From positions 558,001 through 622,000 of the forward strand of contig WHVD01000010.1 of assembly GCA_015178975.1 (NCBI GenBank): a stretch of 64,000 nt of DNA, read 5' to 3'. Below are positions 31,432 to 42,056 of this stretch, in pieces; position 1 is the first letter of the stretch, and the number at the start of each line of letters is the position of its first letter. Under the pieces are notes generated by a model that worked only from the letters and a program-made list of their open reading frames with translations, was not told the origin of the DNA and did no database searches. Origin of the DNA: Hysterangium stoloniferum (Eukaryota; Basidiomycota; Agaricomycetes; Hysterangiales; Hysterangiaceae). The position numbers and the translations under genes were made by a program.

Positions 31432-33431
31432 TTACTGGGAAGTGGAGAACACGGTGAAGTTCTGCCAGCTTCTGCCCGGCTGATACCGCCTGATGATAAG
31501 GATACGTTTTGAGACACAGACCCTCCTTCTACGGGAACTATCTGAACACGTTGCTACATTCGCCAAAAGATAAATAAGCTTAAGGATCCTTAGAAATCTA
31601 GCAGAATATCTCGCCTCTGGTTTACTCTCCCGAATGGCAGGCATGTCCCCACTTTTGGTTGCACCATGTTCTTTGTTACTATTTATACTTTTTATGCCGC
31701 TCCAGTCACCATGGGATGGTGAGTGTGTCTCCTCATAGGCATCCCCGCCCTCGTACAGTTCGCTGCAAGGGCCTTTGTCCCACGGTGATATGACAATTAG
31801 ACCCGAGGAAGACTCTATAGTCTGAGAATTGGGTGAAACTGGATCTAAAGGAAGTATTTTCGACCGCTCAGACATAGGATTATCTAAGTTTTGCGCAAGT
31901 GGGACAGAAGGGTGAATCATACTCGACATACGCCCTCGTGCTAATGCCTCCACAGGCGTCGATACATAGACAGGACTCCGTGGTCTTGTAGAAGTGGAAT
32001 GATACACCGACGAACGACTGTTGTCGCTTTCTGGTTTGCTCATCGTGCTGGAACCCGCCATATCGTCCATTCGCTTGAACCAGCTAAATCTATCCAGACT
32101 ATTTGCTAGGCCGCTAAGTCCTCCAAAAGTAGTAAAGCCCCTCCAAACTGTCGAAAATCTGTTTGGTGGGTCCTCATATGCTGTGTTCCAATGTTCAGTA
32201 GTCACTGTGGTGGCAGGGGACAGCCTGAGACGCGGATCCTGTTCAACGCGATGAGTACTAATAAGGCCTGCACTCTCGTCTGCTTCATTGGTATGGCTCT
32301 CTGTACGCAATTGACCACTAGGGGAGTTATCACTTAGAAGACGCGGTTGTCCATATGGGCCAACCCTTGGTGAGGCGATCGAGTCGACATTTAAGTCCGT
32401 GGCCATTTCAGGATGCTGATATGGGCTAGAAAGTGTGCCCATATTCCTACCGTCTGGGGACGAAGACTCTAGAGTGGTTGCCACAGCGGGAATCGCTGAT
32501 TTGGCTTCCGATTTTCCCAAACGACCTTTTTTAAGCTCTTCTGCCGTCAAAAAGTGAAAATCATTTCCAAAAGTTGAGAAGCTCCCGTTTTCAATATCAG
32601 ATGAAAAACGAGGCAGTGGTAAATATCTAGTGTCTGTCTTAGACCCTTGGCTTGCAACCCATGTCTCTGTATCTTTGGGGGAGGGACCAAAGCTCCCCCG
32701 AGGATCTTGCGGTGTGGACCACGAAGCCATGTAAGCCTGCCTCATATCAGATCCTTCGGGAAGTAGTACTTGTCCTTCCCCTTCTTCGATAGCTTCCGCT
32801 CTATTTCCATTTCTACTTTGACGGGAAGGACCACCGATAAAGTTTCGGTTTGAATAGTTGTTACGGCTGAAACGAGGAGCTGGCGTTCGACATTTGACAA
32901 TTTTAAACACAATGAATCCGATTGCGACCAACAACAGTGAACCCAGAGTTGTGGAAAGGATGATTGCAAGACGAGCGTTGGACGAAAGGCCATGGGAAGT
33001 GGTTCCAATTGTAGGTGAAGCGACGGAAGATATTGAGCTCGTCGGGATGGAAATAGATGTCAGGGTGGAAGACGTGAAAATAGACACCGTCGTTGGTGCG
33101 GAAGTGGGTTTTATGGAAGAAGCGGGCGTGCTTGGTGTAACTGAATTTGAGGCGAAGCCACTGGCGGAAATAGTTGTGGGAAGACCTGTGGCAACGGAAA
33201 CAGGAGACGAGGCTCCGAAGACCCAGCCTGAACCTAACGGGATCTACCAACAAGTTAGTAACTAATATGACGTCGTTGACGTAGCAGAGACTGCGCAGCA
33301 CCCACACTCGGTCCAAAATATGTCTGCGGTACTTCGATTAGTGTCGTTTGGATAACCTCAAGACCATCCTGTGTTATCGTGATCAGACCTTGCGATAGCC
33401 AAGGCGGAAGGGTCTGCGATGATCCCGCCAT
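31432..33431 (-). CDS. Single-pass membrane protein with Ser/Thr-rich ectodomain
   Basis: Exon 1 is 33431-33306 (42 codons, MAGSSQTLPPWLSQG), intron 33305-33244 (62 nt, GTGGGT...GGTAG), and exon 2 starts at 33243 with IPLGSGWVFGA. The first about 110 residues are Ser/Thr-rich and lack a clear signal peptide. One membrane helix (LAIILSTTLGSLLLVAIGFI) is followed by a basic stop-transfer segment, then about 480 residues of Ser/Pro-rich predicted cytoplasmic tail. The layout resembles fungal cell-surface sensor-like proteins, but no named domain is visible. The C-terminus is uncertain: a 72-nt GTAAAC...TGTAG intron near 31633-31562 keeps the frame whether spliced or not. Confidence 0.65.
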
Positions 33432-34404
33432 AAACCAATATAAATAATTAAATTGCTGAGGTGCTTGTCACCCAATATAGAAAATTGACACTTGCCAGCG
33501 ACTACAAGTTTCCTTGAAAGGTTGGTAGAAGAAATAAGAGCCCGTCAAGAGCATTCTAACTGACGTCCGACGAACGGCCGCTGCACAGCAACAGGTGCAT
33601 TGCCATCAGCGCCGCTAAGTCCGCGCCTTCTTTTTTCCGCTTTGTTTGGTAAAATAAACGCGCATTTTGAGGAACACGCCCACCACATCTCAAGTCGGCA
33701 TGATGACTTTAGGATATTGTATGCGCAGTCTTGCTAATTTCAGGTAAATAGGTGCAAATGAGACTCGTATAGATGGGCGCTTATATTTAAAATTTAAAAA
33801 AATTGCCGTGTGGAGTAGGCTGCGGTTCGTTTTCCGTAAATGTTCTCGGGTATCGACCTGGGTAAATTTTTCTGGGGATTTAGGGTCCGTTGTCGGGTAG
33901 AACTCGAAAAATGCCCCATGATCGTTTGCACAGGAAGTCTAACTACTACCAGTAATCTTAAGTCTCCAAGTCATTACATACCTCTTTTGATCTTATTTCA
34001 GTTTTAATCATACACTTGAAAATATTATAAATTGGCAGTCTCACTATAGGAGAGCAAAGCACATTGAAGTACATATGTAAATATACGAGTTTATATACCC
34101 TAGAGATTCAGTTTTAGAACGAACCAACTGAGACAATTATTTAAAGCTGTTAGTCTCAAAGCTTCTATGGCTCGTAGACTCCAACAGAAAGTACTACTAG
34201 CATTTCCATTTTGTTCATTCTTAATCCTCGGCTTCTAGTTGTTGAACATACTAAGTACTCTCTTGGACCCCCGGGGTCGGCACGTACATACAGTGTTTAC
34301 ACTATACAAGATGCAGGAGGAACCTGAATTTGTTTCGTCCTTTCTTTTCCTTTCTTGTTGTCTCTCTTTGTAAAATCAAAACATCGTTCGTGTAAGGTCG
34401 AGCC
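33432..34404. other. Intergenic region
   Basis: No gene or named repeat was recognised between the membrane protein and ferric reductase C. Confidence 0.5.
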
Positions 34405-36921
34405 TCATAATATTATATCACTGTAAATTGAGATTAATGCAATTCCTGCAAATTCACACGATTTCATACGCACAGCAATCTCAAACGTCTCAACATGTAA
34501 ATTCACGCTAGGGCGACCTCTAAGAATTGCCAGGGGTCCGGCTGCGCCGAATCGAAGTGCCTTCCGCACATCCTCGGCGATCGAGGGAGGACCAGCGACT
34601 GAAAAAAAAAAAATTCAACGATTATTCGAGAGATCAATATTGGGAATTACCGTTCACGGAAACTGCTCGAACGGTAGGAACGAGTATTTCCTCTTCCAAC
34701 ATGCTTCGAATATCTGGCCGTCCGTTTCGGAAAGTGCGGATTCTCGCTTCGCTTAACCAACCAGCTCCCGAAGACTCCATGTATTGTTGCTTACTTTCAT
34801 AGCCTCCGTCCATTGTTGTCTCAGCCCTGAGCTCAATAACAGGAGAAGGCTGAGTCACATGCAAATGAATGCGGATATGCAAACTTGGAGGCGCATTTTG
34901 GAGTGCCTCGTGTATCGCTCCAGATATCCAAGAAAGTTGCTCTGTGGCAGTAATATTAGATTTCTTCTATTGCGGGGAGCGGATTTTATAACGTACCCTC
35001 ATGTGGAACGATCCAGATAAACAAGATGTTTCTACAGGCTGATCGCCCTTCCTTTGTTTTTCTTAATTTCATTTTAGCAGATAGCACGCCGTAGATTGCC
35101 TCAAACATACAATACTATGTCTTGCAGCAAAGGAAGTGAGAATGTGATTCCCGAGCCACCTATACATCAACATAAAGTTAGCCTTTGCAATTCACACTGG
35201 GCAATAGTACATTACCAGCTACGAGAATAACGCTCTCATAGGCATTCACGTCCGGCGGAATGCCATATGGCCCATCGATGAGAACCGAAAAATATGCCTT
35301 GCCATCCGCACCTCGCTTTTGCTCAACATTTTCGAGAAGCCGTCTTGTAAACCCATTTTTGACCCTAATCAAAAATACTAGATCGCTAGGTCCCCGTCCA
35401 GAAGGCTCCAAGCCGCCATTCTCGTTCCCTTCTAAGCCTGTCTTTTCCATGTCGTCCATCAGGCCTGTGTTTCCCGGAATATTGCAGATGGTGAAAGGGT
35501 GAGCTTCGTATGGCATGTCGGAAACGGCGGGCATTGTGAGAAATACGCATTGACCTGCCTTCCAATACATATGACGTTTCATGGTGAGCCGCACCATTGA
35601 GGAAGAGAGAAGCTCAGCGGTGGCAGTAAGAGGCAGCTTCTCATCTGTTGACGGACGTGAGATATTGCGATTATTCCAAAGTATGCGAGCAAGACGGAGA
35701 GTACGGTCCAAGCCCCAGAGTACAAATGTGGGGATGATATATTCACTGTACCTGTTTCCTGGTCAGTATATGCACGCACCAAAGTCGGAAGTGACTTACC
35801 CCGTACCAAGCCCGATGTGATAATATACGCCAATCACCGTGAACCTTTTAACGTATGTTTAGCGATAGCTAAGTGATTAGAAGTTTCACATACAAAATAA
35901 GGAAAAAGTGGGCAGAGAGGAATATTTCGTGATACCTAGTGCGGAATGGCCTGATCGCCAAGAGAACGACAGCCCCATACGCAATCGCAGCTGCAATACC
36001 AACTTTCACCCACATATGAGAGATGGATGTAAAGCCCCTCAACCTATAGCTGTTGGTGAGGACTGGAATATGTAGTTTTCGGAATAGCAAACCTACCCAA
36101 TAGTACACTAGAATACTCGCATGGTCAGCTTAATAATAATTGTGCCATGTCGCAATGTCAACTCACCCTTCCAACTGCATGCACGAGCATGAGAACGAAG
36201 CACGTTCGAGCTGCTGCTCGGTGCAGAATATTTATCTAAGAAGGTTAAGGCCCGTGTTCACCATTGACTTCTAATATATACCTTCTCATAACTGATCCCC
36301 GTAACAACTACACAATATCGTCAATTGTCTACGCTGACAACTGGAATGCACGTAGACTCACGCGATATGAGATTATTCTTTCCCGCTAGCAGAGCCAGCA
36401 GAGGGAATTGTATTGCAGCCATGTCACCAGCATGGTTTGCCCAGTAGTGAGCATCTAGCTTTATGCCTGTCGGGGCATTTAAAGCTTCAAGAAAGTTCCA
36501 AATAAGAAGGTATATCTCAAAATAATCAAGTTCACGTACAATTCACGAATTGCCATGTAGTTAGCATTATAATATATGCTGAAATAATAGCAATTTCGGC
36601 CACCGTTGAAGTGCGACCACCGACAGGCAAAGTAAATCGGTATAGCACGACACGAAGGGCATTGACCACACCAACGGGAATACGGCGGAAGGAGACAGAA
36701 GCGTTCGAAGGGGATTTAATAGGTTGTCTACCGAATTCCCTAGAATCATTGGCCATGATGGGTGCCGAACGTTTTGCTCTCCATAGAATAAGACGTTGAA
36801 CGAGATAAGCTAGTGTGAGGAGTCCCACAAATCCCGCGAGGGAATACCAGACCTGCTTGGGATATATATGAGTTGTGTAACCCCATACGGGGTAGGGATG
36901 GACTGGTTTGAGAGTAGACAT
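34405..36921 (-). CDS. Ferric reductase-like gene C
   Basis: Ten short exons on the minus strand, none with a visible break. ATG at 36921 (MSTLKPVHPY) is chosen because paralogs D and E start at the aligned MSTPKRVDP and MSTQKPVDP. Features in order: helix FVGLLTLAYLV, VTGISYEK, NILHRAAARTCFVLMLVH (H-x13-H), FRTRYHEIFLSAHF, and WGLDRTLRLARIL. Then FAD-binding EAHPFTICNIPG (about 35500), VLIDGPYGIPPDVNAYE, GSGITFSLPLLQDI, SWISGAIHEAL and the C-terminal VAGPPSIAEDVRKALRF. The cysteine usual in the C-terminal CGP motif of this superfamily is Ala here and in all paralogs. Probable role: NADPH-dependent reduction of extracellular ferric iron. A CAGATAA module lies about 500 bp upstream. Confidence 0.85.
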
Positions 36922-37346
36922 TGACAGAGAAGGTGTCAAAGACGTGGGAAGGCCTTGAGGGAGAGGCATCCGGAAGAGAAGGGAGCGAAAAGGCAGACAA
37001 GCTGCAGTTGGGGTTACGCCGAATGCGACCTTCACTTTTATAGATGGACTCAAATAAGGGCGCACGGATTTGAAGTCTAATTCTTTATATTCCGTTATCT
37101 GACTTTCCATATGATCCAACGGCTCTAGCGGCTCATCGGGACATTGCCACTATTGGACCATAGCAAACCCCGGGGACAATCGATTGCATATAGCCAGTTT
37201 TACAGACCAATTTTTATCATATATAAGGAGTCGCCACAACTTCGTTAAATGTATTTTACAGGAAATATCAAATTTTGTGGCAACAGTTTTTTTTTTAGAA
37301 TATCAAGACGATTGCCGTGGATATCATAATACTCATAAATTAATCC

Positions 37347-37430
37347 ACTCTGGTCAATATTGATGAGGTGCACTTGCTGAAGGATGTCGCATGATCTTAT
37401 CTTATCATAACTCATATCAGATAACGACGA
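37347..37430 (-). promoter_or_regulatory. Iron-GATA-like module upstream of gene C
   Basis: ATCAGATAA lies at 37416-37424 and an opposed CTTATCTTATC at about 37396-37406, in a segment (TCAATATTGATGAGGTGC...) that aligns with modules upstream of genes D and E. ATCWGATAA is the known site of SreA/Urbs1/Fep1 GATA factors, which repress iron-uptake genes in iron-replete cells. It lies about 495 bp before the ATG of gene C. Confidence 0.65.
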
Positions 37431-37589
37431 ATCCCTTGATTCAAAGCATCGTGTCTGGGAATGTGTCAGTCAAGCGCCACATATGGACAAGCAAGCCTCA
37501 TCTATCTGTCTTGTGTCACCATTGCGTGGTACATGACATTGACGGCACATCAAAGGACGCCAACCATTTATTCCCAACCTGAGCTTCTA

Positions 37590-39500
37590 TGATAACATGG
37601 CGTGCAAGAGGGAATGACGACATGCACCAGCTTGAAATGACTTTTTACGACAGCGCATGATATAATTTCCACTAGCCACACCTTCAGATCCTTAACGGAG
37701 CCAATGTCGGTTAAGGCTCCAATGCGCGCTTGGTGGAGTTTATTTTATTTTATTGTCGAGCGTTTGCTGGTTGCCTAGCCACCCTCTAGATCTCGGCCTC
37801 CATTGTAGGCCGACTAGCTCGTGCCAGGTATCGAGAAGCAGGATAAGAGAACATACTAGGTGTATGAAAAAGAGGATAGGATTGGAATAATCACCAGTGG
37901 AGTTCATATTTACTCAATATTTACAAAGGATCCACAAATCTGTGAGATCCGGGAGAACCACTGATAAACCCTATGAAGGTCGGATCTTAATTTTAAACGA
38001 GTCGTTGCCAAAAACGTAGAACTAGAATTCGTAAACTATATCAATTCTATGACAAAATTACTCCAGCTCCAGTAGCTCTCATTTTAGACTTTTGATTTGG
38101 ATAGAAATGGTGTGACTTATCCTTTTTTCCTCGGACTAGATTTGGCACAGCAAATTTTGAGAAATTTCACCCCGGAATTTTGATTAAGCCTCCAGCGCCC
38201 GGACTATGCTTCTGGCCCTCTAAAAAAAAAATTTCCGGATTGCTGCTTCCCGCCACCAAAAAAAAAAAAATTCCGGCCCATGATAAGCGGAGAATTCAGA
38301 CCGGAAACATTCTATTATGAAAGATATTGGAATATAAATGGTATTTAACAATGCAAATACATATCTGACTGTTTCAAAAAGGAGACAATGGCAAGTCGGC
38401 TGCAAGGGGGCAGGCTATCCATCAGCTACTCAAGGAGAAATTCTTTTGCAAAAAAAAATTCTGCTTCAATTTCGGCAACATCACGGAGTCCGAGTTAATT
38501 CACAGATATTGCGGGACATGGCAAAAAGTCTCTGATACCTCCGGCACTGTCTGTTAAGAAAATGGGGGGGAAAGACTGACCGAAACCTCTCATTCTTTGT
38601 CTACGGAATACATTCCACATAATATACCGGAGCATTCCGCACCTCGAGTCGTACCCAAACCTGACTGTACAATACTGCCGCGCTCGTCGTCAACAACGAT
38701 GAGCTCGCTTCTAGCCTACCTGGCCCCTCCATAAGGGCGCATTCAGTGCATTTTAGGTTAGATGACTCTTAATTAGTAGACAACATAATATATATTTATC
38801 AGTTAGCTATACCTATTATATTGTCAAAAAAAAAAGAAAAAAGAAAAACTGCCATTAGAACTGTAAATAAACTAATCTCAACAAAGAAATTGGAGCTGGA
38901 CTTACAGTTGCAATAATTGAACAACTGTATCCGCATTAATCTGTTCATAGTAGCCAATAAAAGCCAAGTTATATGGAATTCCATGTCCACCAGTGCAGAT
39001 TTCTGGATCAAATATGCATGTAGCATGATATTATATAAGAGTATGCTGATGAAACAACAGTTAGGCATTCTTTCCGGGCAACCTTAGGCTTTACCAAGGC
39101 TAGGATATGCCAGGTATCACTATTTCACCATCTTGCACTTTCAGCCTTCACTCTGATCTTCCCATATCCCTCATTACCCTAATGTAATACTTACATACTA
39201 TATGTGCCTTTGCGGGTCACATATAAGCCACATAATCCCTGGATACCACCAGCATGTGCCCCTCTCCTCCCCTCTCCCAGCTCTCCACCAGTACTATCCT
39301 CTATGCTTATGGGGAACTTATAATTTTATACTGGGAAGGAGCTATTATACCAATGGTATAGGATTATTCTATTTGTTGCAGAGCCCATTATCCCCTGAAT
39401 TCATCTTACCACATTACTCTCTTCTGTATTTATTCTTTGTTAATATATTTACCTTATTTATATATTCACAAGCTCTTTTCATGATATTTGTATTAGGTAT
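37590..39500. other. Gene-free stretch
   Basis: Short upstream sequence around 37490-37550 (CACCATTGCGTGGTACATGA) is shared with the region upstream of gene D (45585-45605), extending the duplication. Beyond that there are only AT-rich sequence and A-runs at 38223 and 38261. No supported gene. Confidence 0.5.
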
Positions 39501-39529
39501 ATGTAAGGGTGCACACCTAATATCTGGTT

Positions 39530-39850
39530 ATGCCATTTGGATCATGCAATGCTCCAGCAACTTTCCAACAATTCATGAATGAAGCATTTGTGTAAGCCTG
39601 GTGGCTTACAACATACCGATTACATTATCACAGACGCACATAGTATCATTTTTAGATAATCGTTTTACTTACCGTCATCATCGTGTATCATACTCGCCAT
39701 TTTCGAGGAATACAGTTTGGTCCTATCAACATCTGGACCAATGCCAATGTAAGGCTGCATTAGACAGCAGCCTTTCAATTTGCACATCTACTTGATATTA
39801 TGGTAATCATATACCTGGATGACATACTAATATTTTCTGATGATATCAAA
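39530..39850 (+). pseudogene. Gypsy reverse transcriptase relic, split by an insertion
   Basis: MPFGSCNAPATFQQFMNEAF (from 39530) and [19 protein letters not shown] (from about 39788) are adjacent segments in intact RT. About 197 bp with hairpin sequences (39592-39788) now separate them. The flanking element is CpG-poor and decayed. Confidence 0.75.
39592..39681 (+). repeat. 90-bp dispersed repeat, copy 1
   Basis: It starts with a perfect hairpin GTAAGCC-TGGT-GGCTTAC and ends TTTTACTTACCGTCATCAT. A close same-orientation copy lies at 59700-59787. Another inverted repeat (AAGGCTGC...GCAGCCTT, about 39750-39776) follows within the same insertion. Confidence 0.75.
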
Positions 39851-39893
39851 GAACATTGACAACCTTCGATGACATTGATATCTTCTATGCAGA

Positions 39894-40940
39894 TGTTAAG
39901 CATGGGGCTTACAGGTGGGTCTCCAGGGAAAACCTGCAGGTGTTCTGGGGAAGGACATGGCTTCAGCTTATGTGCTACACCCTCACAAGATCATGTTGTC
40001 CAACTTCAGACAGGAGCAGACAGGAAACCTGTGGGTTCTGAGAATATGCAGGGACAAGTTACTAGAGTTGCAACATGGTGTTAAGTTGCGTGTGGAGCTT
40101 ATCAGAGGGTTTTCAGAGAAACCCATGGGAAAGCCAGTAGGACTTGGCTTCAGCTTATAGGCTGCGCCCTCACGAGATCATGTTGTCCAATTTCAGATGG
40201 GCAAATGGGAATCCTGGGGAGTCCAGGAGTAGTTGGTGGGTTGGGAGGTCAGAGGGTCAACTGCAGGAATTCTGTGGAGGTTGAGAGGTCGGGTGGTGAT
40301 GAGTCAGAGGTCAAGTGATAGATGGGTCAGAGCCCATGGGCTCTGATGAGGTGAATAGCAGTGTGTTTCAAAGAGGAGATTAGAGTAGAAAATATACTGA
40401 GATTACTGGGGAATCTAAGCTGATTTTCTGACTGGATTGTATGTACAACATCTGCCAGACTATATAGACTGTGGAATGTATAACATACCAAATCCAGTAA
40501 TAATGAAATCTAAACTAGTAAGCATGAAACGAGATAAGTAAACACCAAGTTTGGTGTTAGGAATGGAACAGAGTGGAGTGGAGTCCAAATCATGACAGGT
40601 CATTAGACCATAACAGGAATGGGGCAGAAATGGAATCTGAATTGTGACAGGTCATTTGACCATAATGGGAATGGGGCTCAGTTAGAGAGCTGTCAGGTAT
40701 TCCAAGAGGAGTCCAGTGACTGGTACATGGGACAAGGTCAGAGATAGACAGGTGCAGGTTCTGGCAAGTATTCCAGTGACTGATACATGAAGTGACCAAG
40801 GTCGAGCATGGGCAGGTCTGATGTTCAGAGTCCGGCGGGTATTCTGGTAAACCAATAACTGGTGCGTATAGGGTGCAGGTGCATATAGGGTAGTGCCTGG
40901 AGTCCGGTGGGTTTTCTGGTCGTAACACACGGTCATAACA
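39894..40940 (-). mobile_element. Family-3 LTR relic, split by a family-2 LTR
   Basis: Minus strand TGTTATGACCGTGTTGC (from 40940) through the shared motif TGAGGGTGTAGCACATAAGC to TTAACA at 39894. It is interrupted at 40079-40927. It resembles the LTR relic at 56630-56913. No target duplication was found. Confidence 0.6.
40079..40927 (-). mobile_element. Solo LTR, family 2, reverse, CpG-depleted
   Basis: It aligns along its length with the reverse complement of 6591-7409, including ATTTTCTGACT (start-site complement) and the TATA region (CTATATAG). Nearly every CpG in the young LTR reads TpG or CpA here. Target copies are CATGG (40074-40078) and CACGG (40928-40932), which differ only by a C-to-T change at a CpG. 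Confidence 0.85.
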
Positions 40941-41049
40941 TGTCTGGTCAGAGTCTGGTGACTGGTTCATACAATATAGAGAGTTGAGTGCATATAGGAT
41001 GGGACTTTGCAACAATTCAAATTCTATCCTGACAACAAGCTCAATGAGC

Positions 41050-41600
41050 AGAATATTTATTGAGTTTTAATTTGGTTATTCAATTTAGACCAGGAAAATT
41101 AAATTTGAAAACAAATATTCTCTCAAGAAGAAGTGATGTCTATTCAAATAAATCCAATTATTCAAAAAATAATCTGACTAATCTTTGACCAATCTTCACA
41201 AATGAACAAATTAATGGTTCTCTTCACACAACACATTATTTTCCTATAGTGGCAAAAGTAACATTGATTATGGATATGGACCAATTATTGAAAAACATAT
41301 CAAAAGCTCAAAAAGAAGATCAAATTTCCCTCCATAAAATATGAGAAATATCTGACAACATCATTGAAAATTAGTGACAAGATGAACAAGGATTTTCATG
41401 TTTTCAAAATAGGATCTATGCTCCTGATTCTCAAAATATTCGACTTCATATTCTTCAATCAAGACACAATCATATCACAGCAGTACATACAAATGATACA
41501 TTGAGAATTTTATTGGCCATGACTTGACAAGATGTTCATGAATTTATTTGATTATGTGTAACATGTGTAAAGTCAAAATCTCGAGAAGTATACACTGGTC
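41050..41600 (+). pseudogene. Gypsy pol relic: end of RNase H and integrase N-terminus
   Basis: Decayed reading frames match the intact copy segment by segment: FRPGKLNLKTNILSRRSDVY, PIFTNEQING, MDMDQLLKNI, RIYAPDSQNIRLHILQSRH and VTCVKSKSREVY correspond to GRLGGKPDAITR, PIFTNQQLTA, MDIEKLHQDI, RIYVPDSDGLHLRILQYKH and TTCPRSKSQRHKPY. There are several stops, and CpG is nearly absent. Confidence 0.7.
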
Positions 41601-42056
41601 CTATTATTGACCTATGCATATGTGAGGCTGCATTGACAGCAGCTTTCACCAAACTTGTTTTAGTTATGAACTTTATCCTTTATTTGTTGGATTTAGAGCA
41701 TCACACAAGCTTGAGTTCCTTTGTTCCCTACTCCTATTGTCTCAATGGCCCCTTGTTTCAGTCTCATTGTCTTCCTTATTTAGAATTCCATTGTTCTTGA
41801 GAGTTTATATACGTAGCTACATGCGAATATAGCTCCCTGCGCGATTGCGAGGGTCTTCTGCTGCCCGAGTACGTGATAAAGACACACGTATTTTAACATT
41901 ATTTGCTGAACATATGAGTATTCTGGGTCGGCACATTCACGCTACTAATAAAACTATACAAGCCACTGGAGCCATTCTTTCCCTGAATCAAAATATCGTC
42001 TATGATATGGAGCCTCGAATACAGCAGATCACTGTATAAGCATATTAATGCAATTC
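41601..42056. other. Intergenic region
   Basis: No supported gene. A GAGGCTGCATTGACAGCAGC sequence at about 41612 echoes the hairpin at about 39751. The short frame at 41845-42039 is not convincing. Confidence 0.4.
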
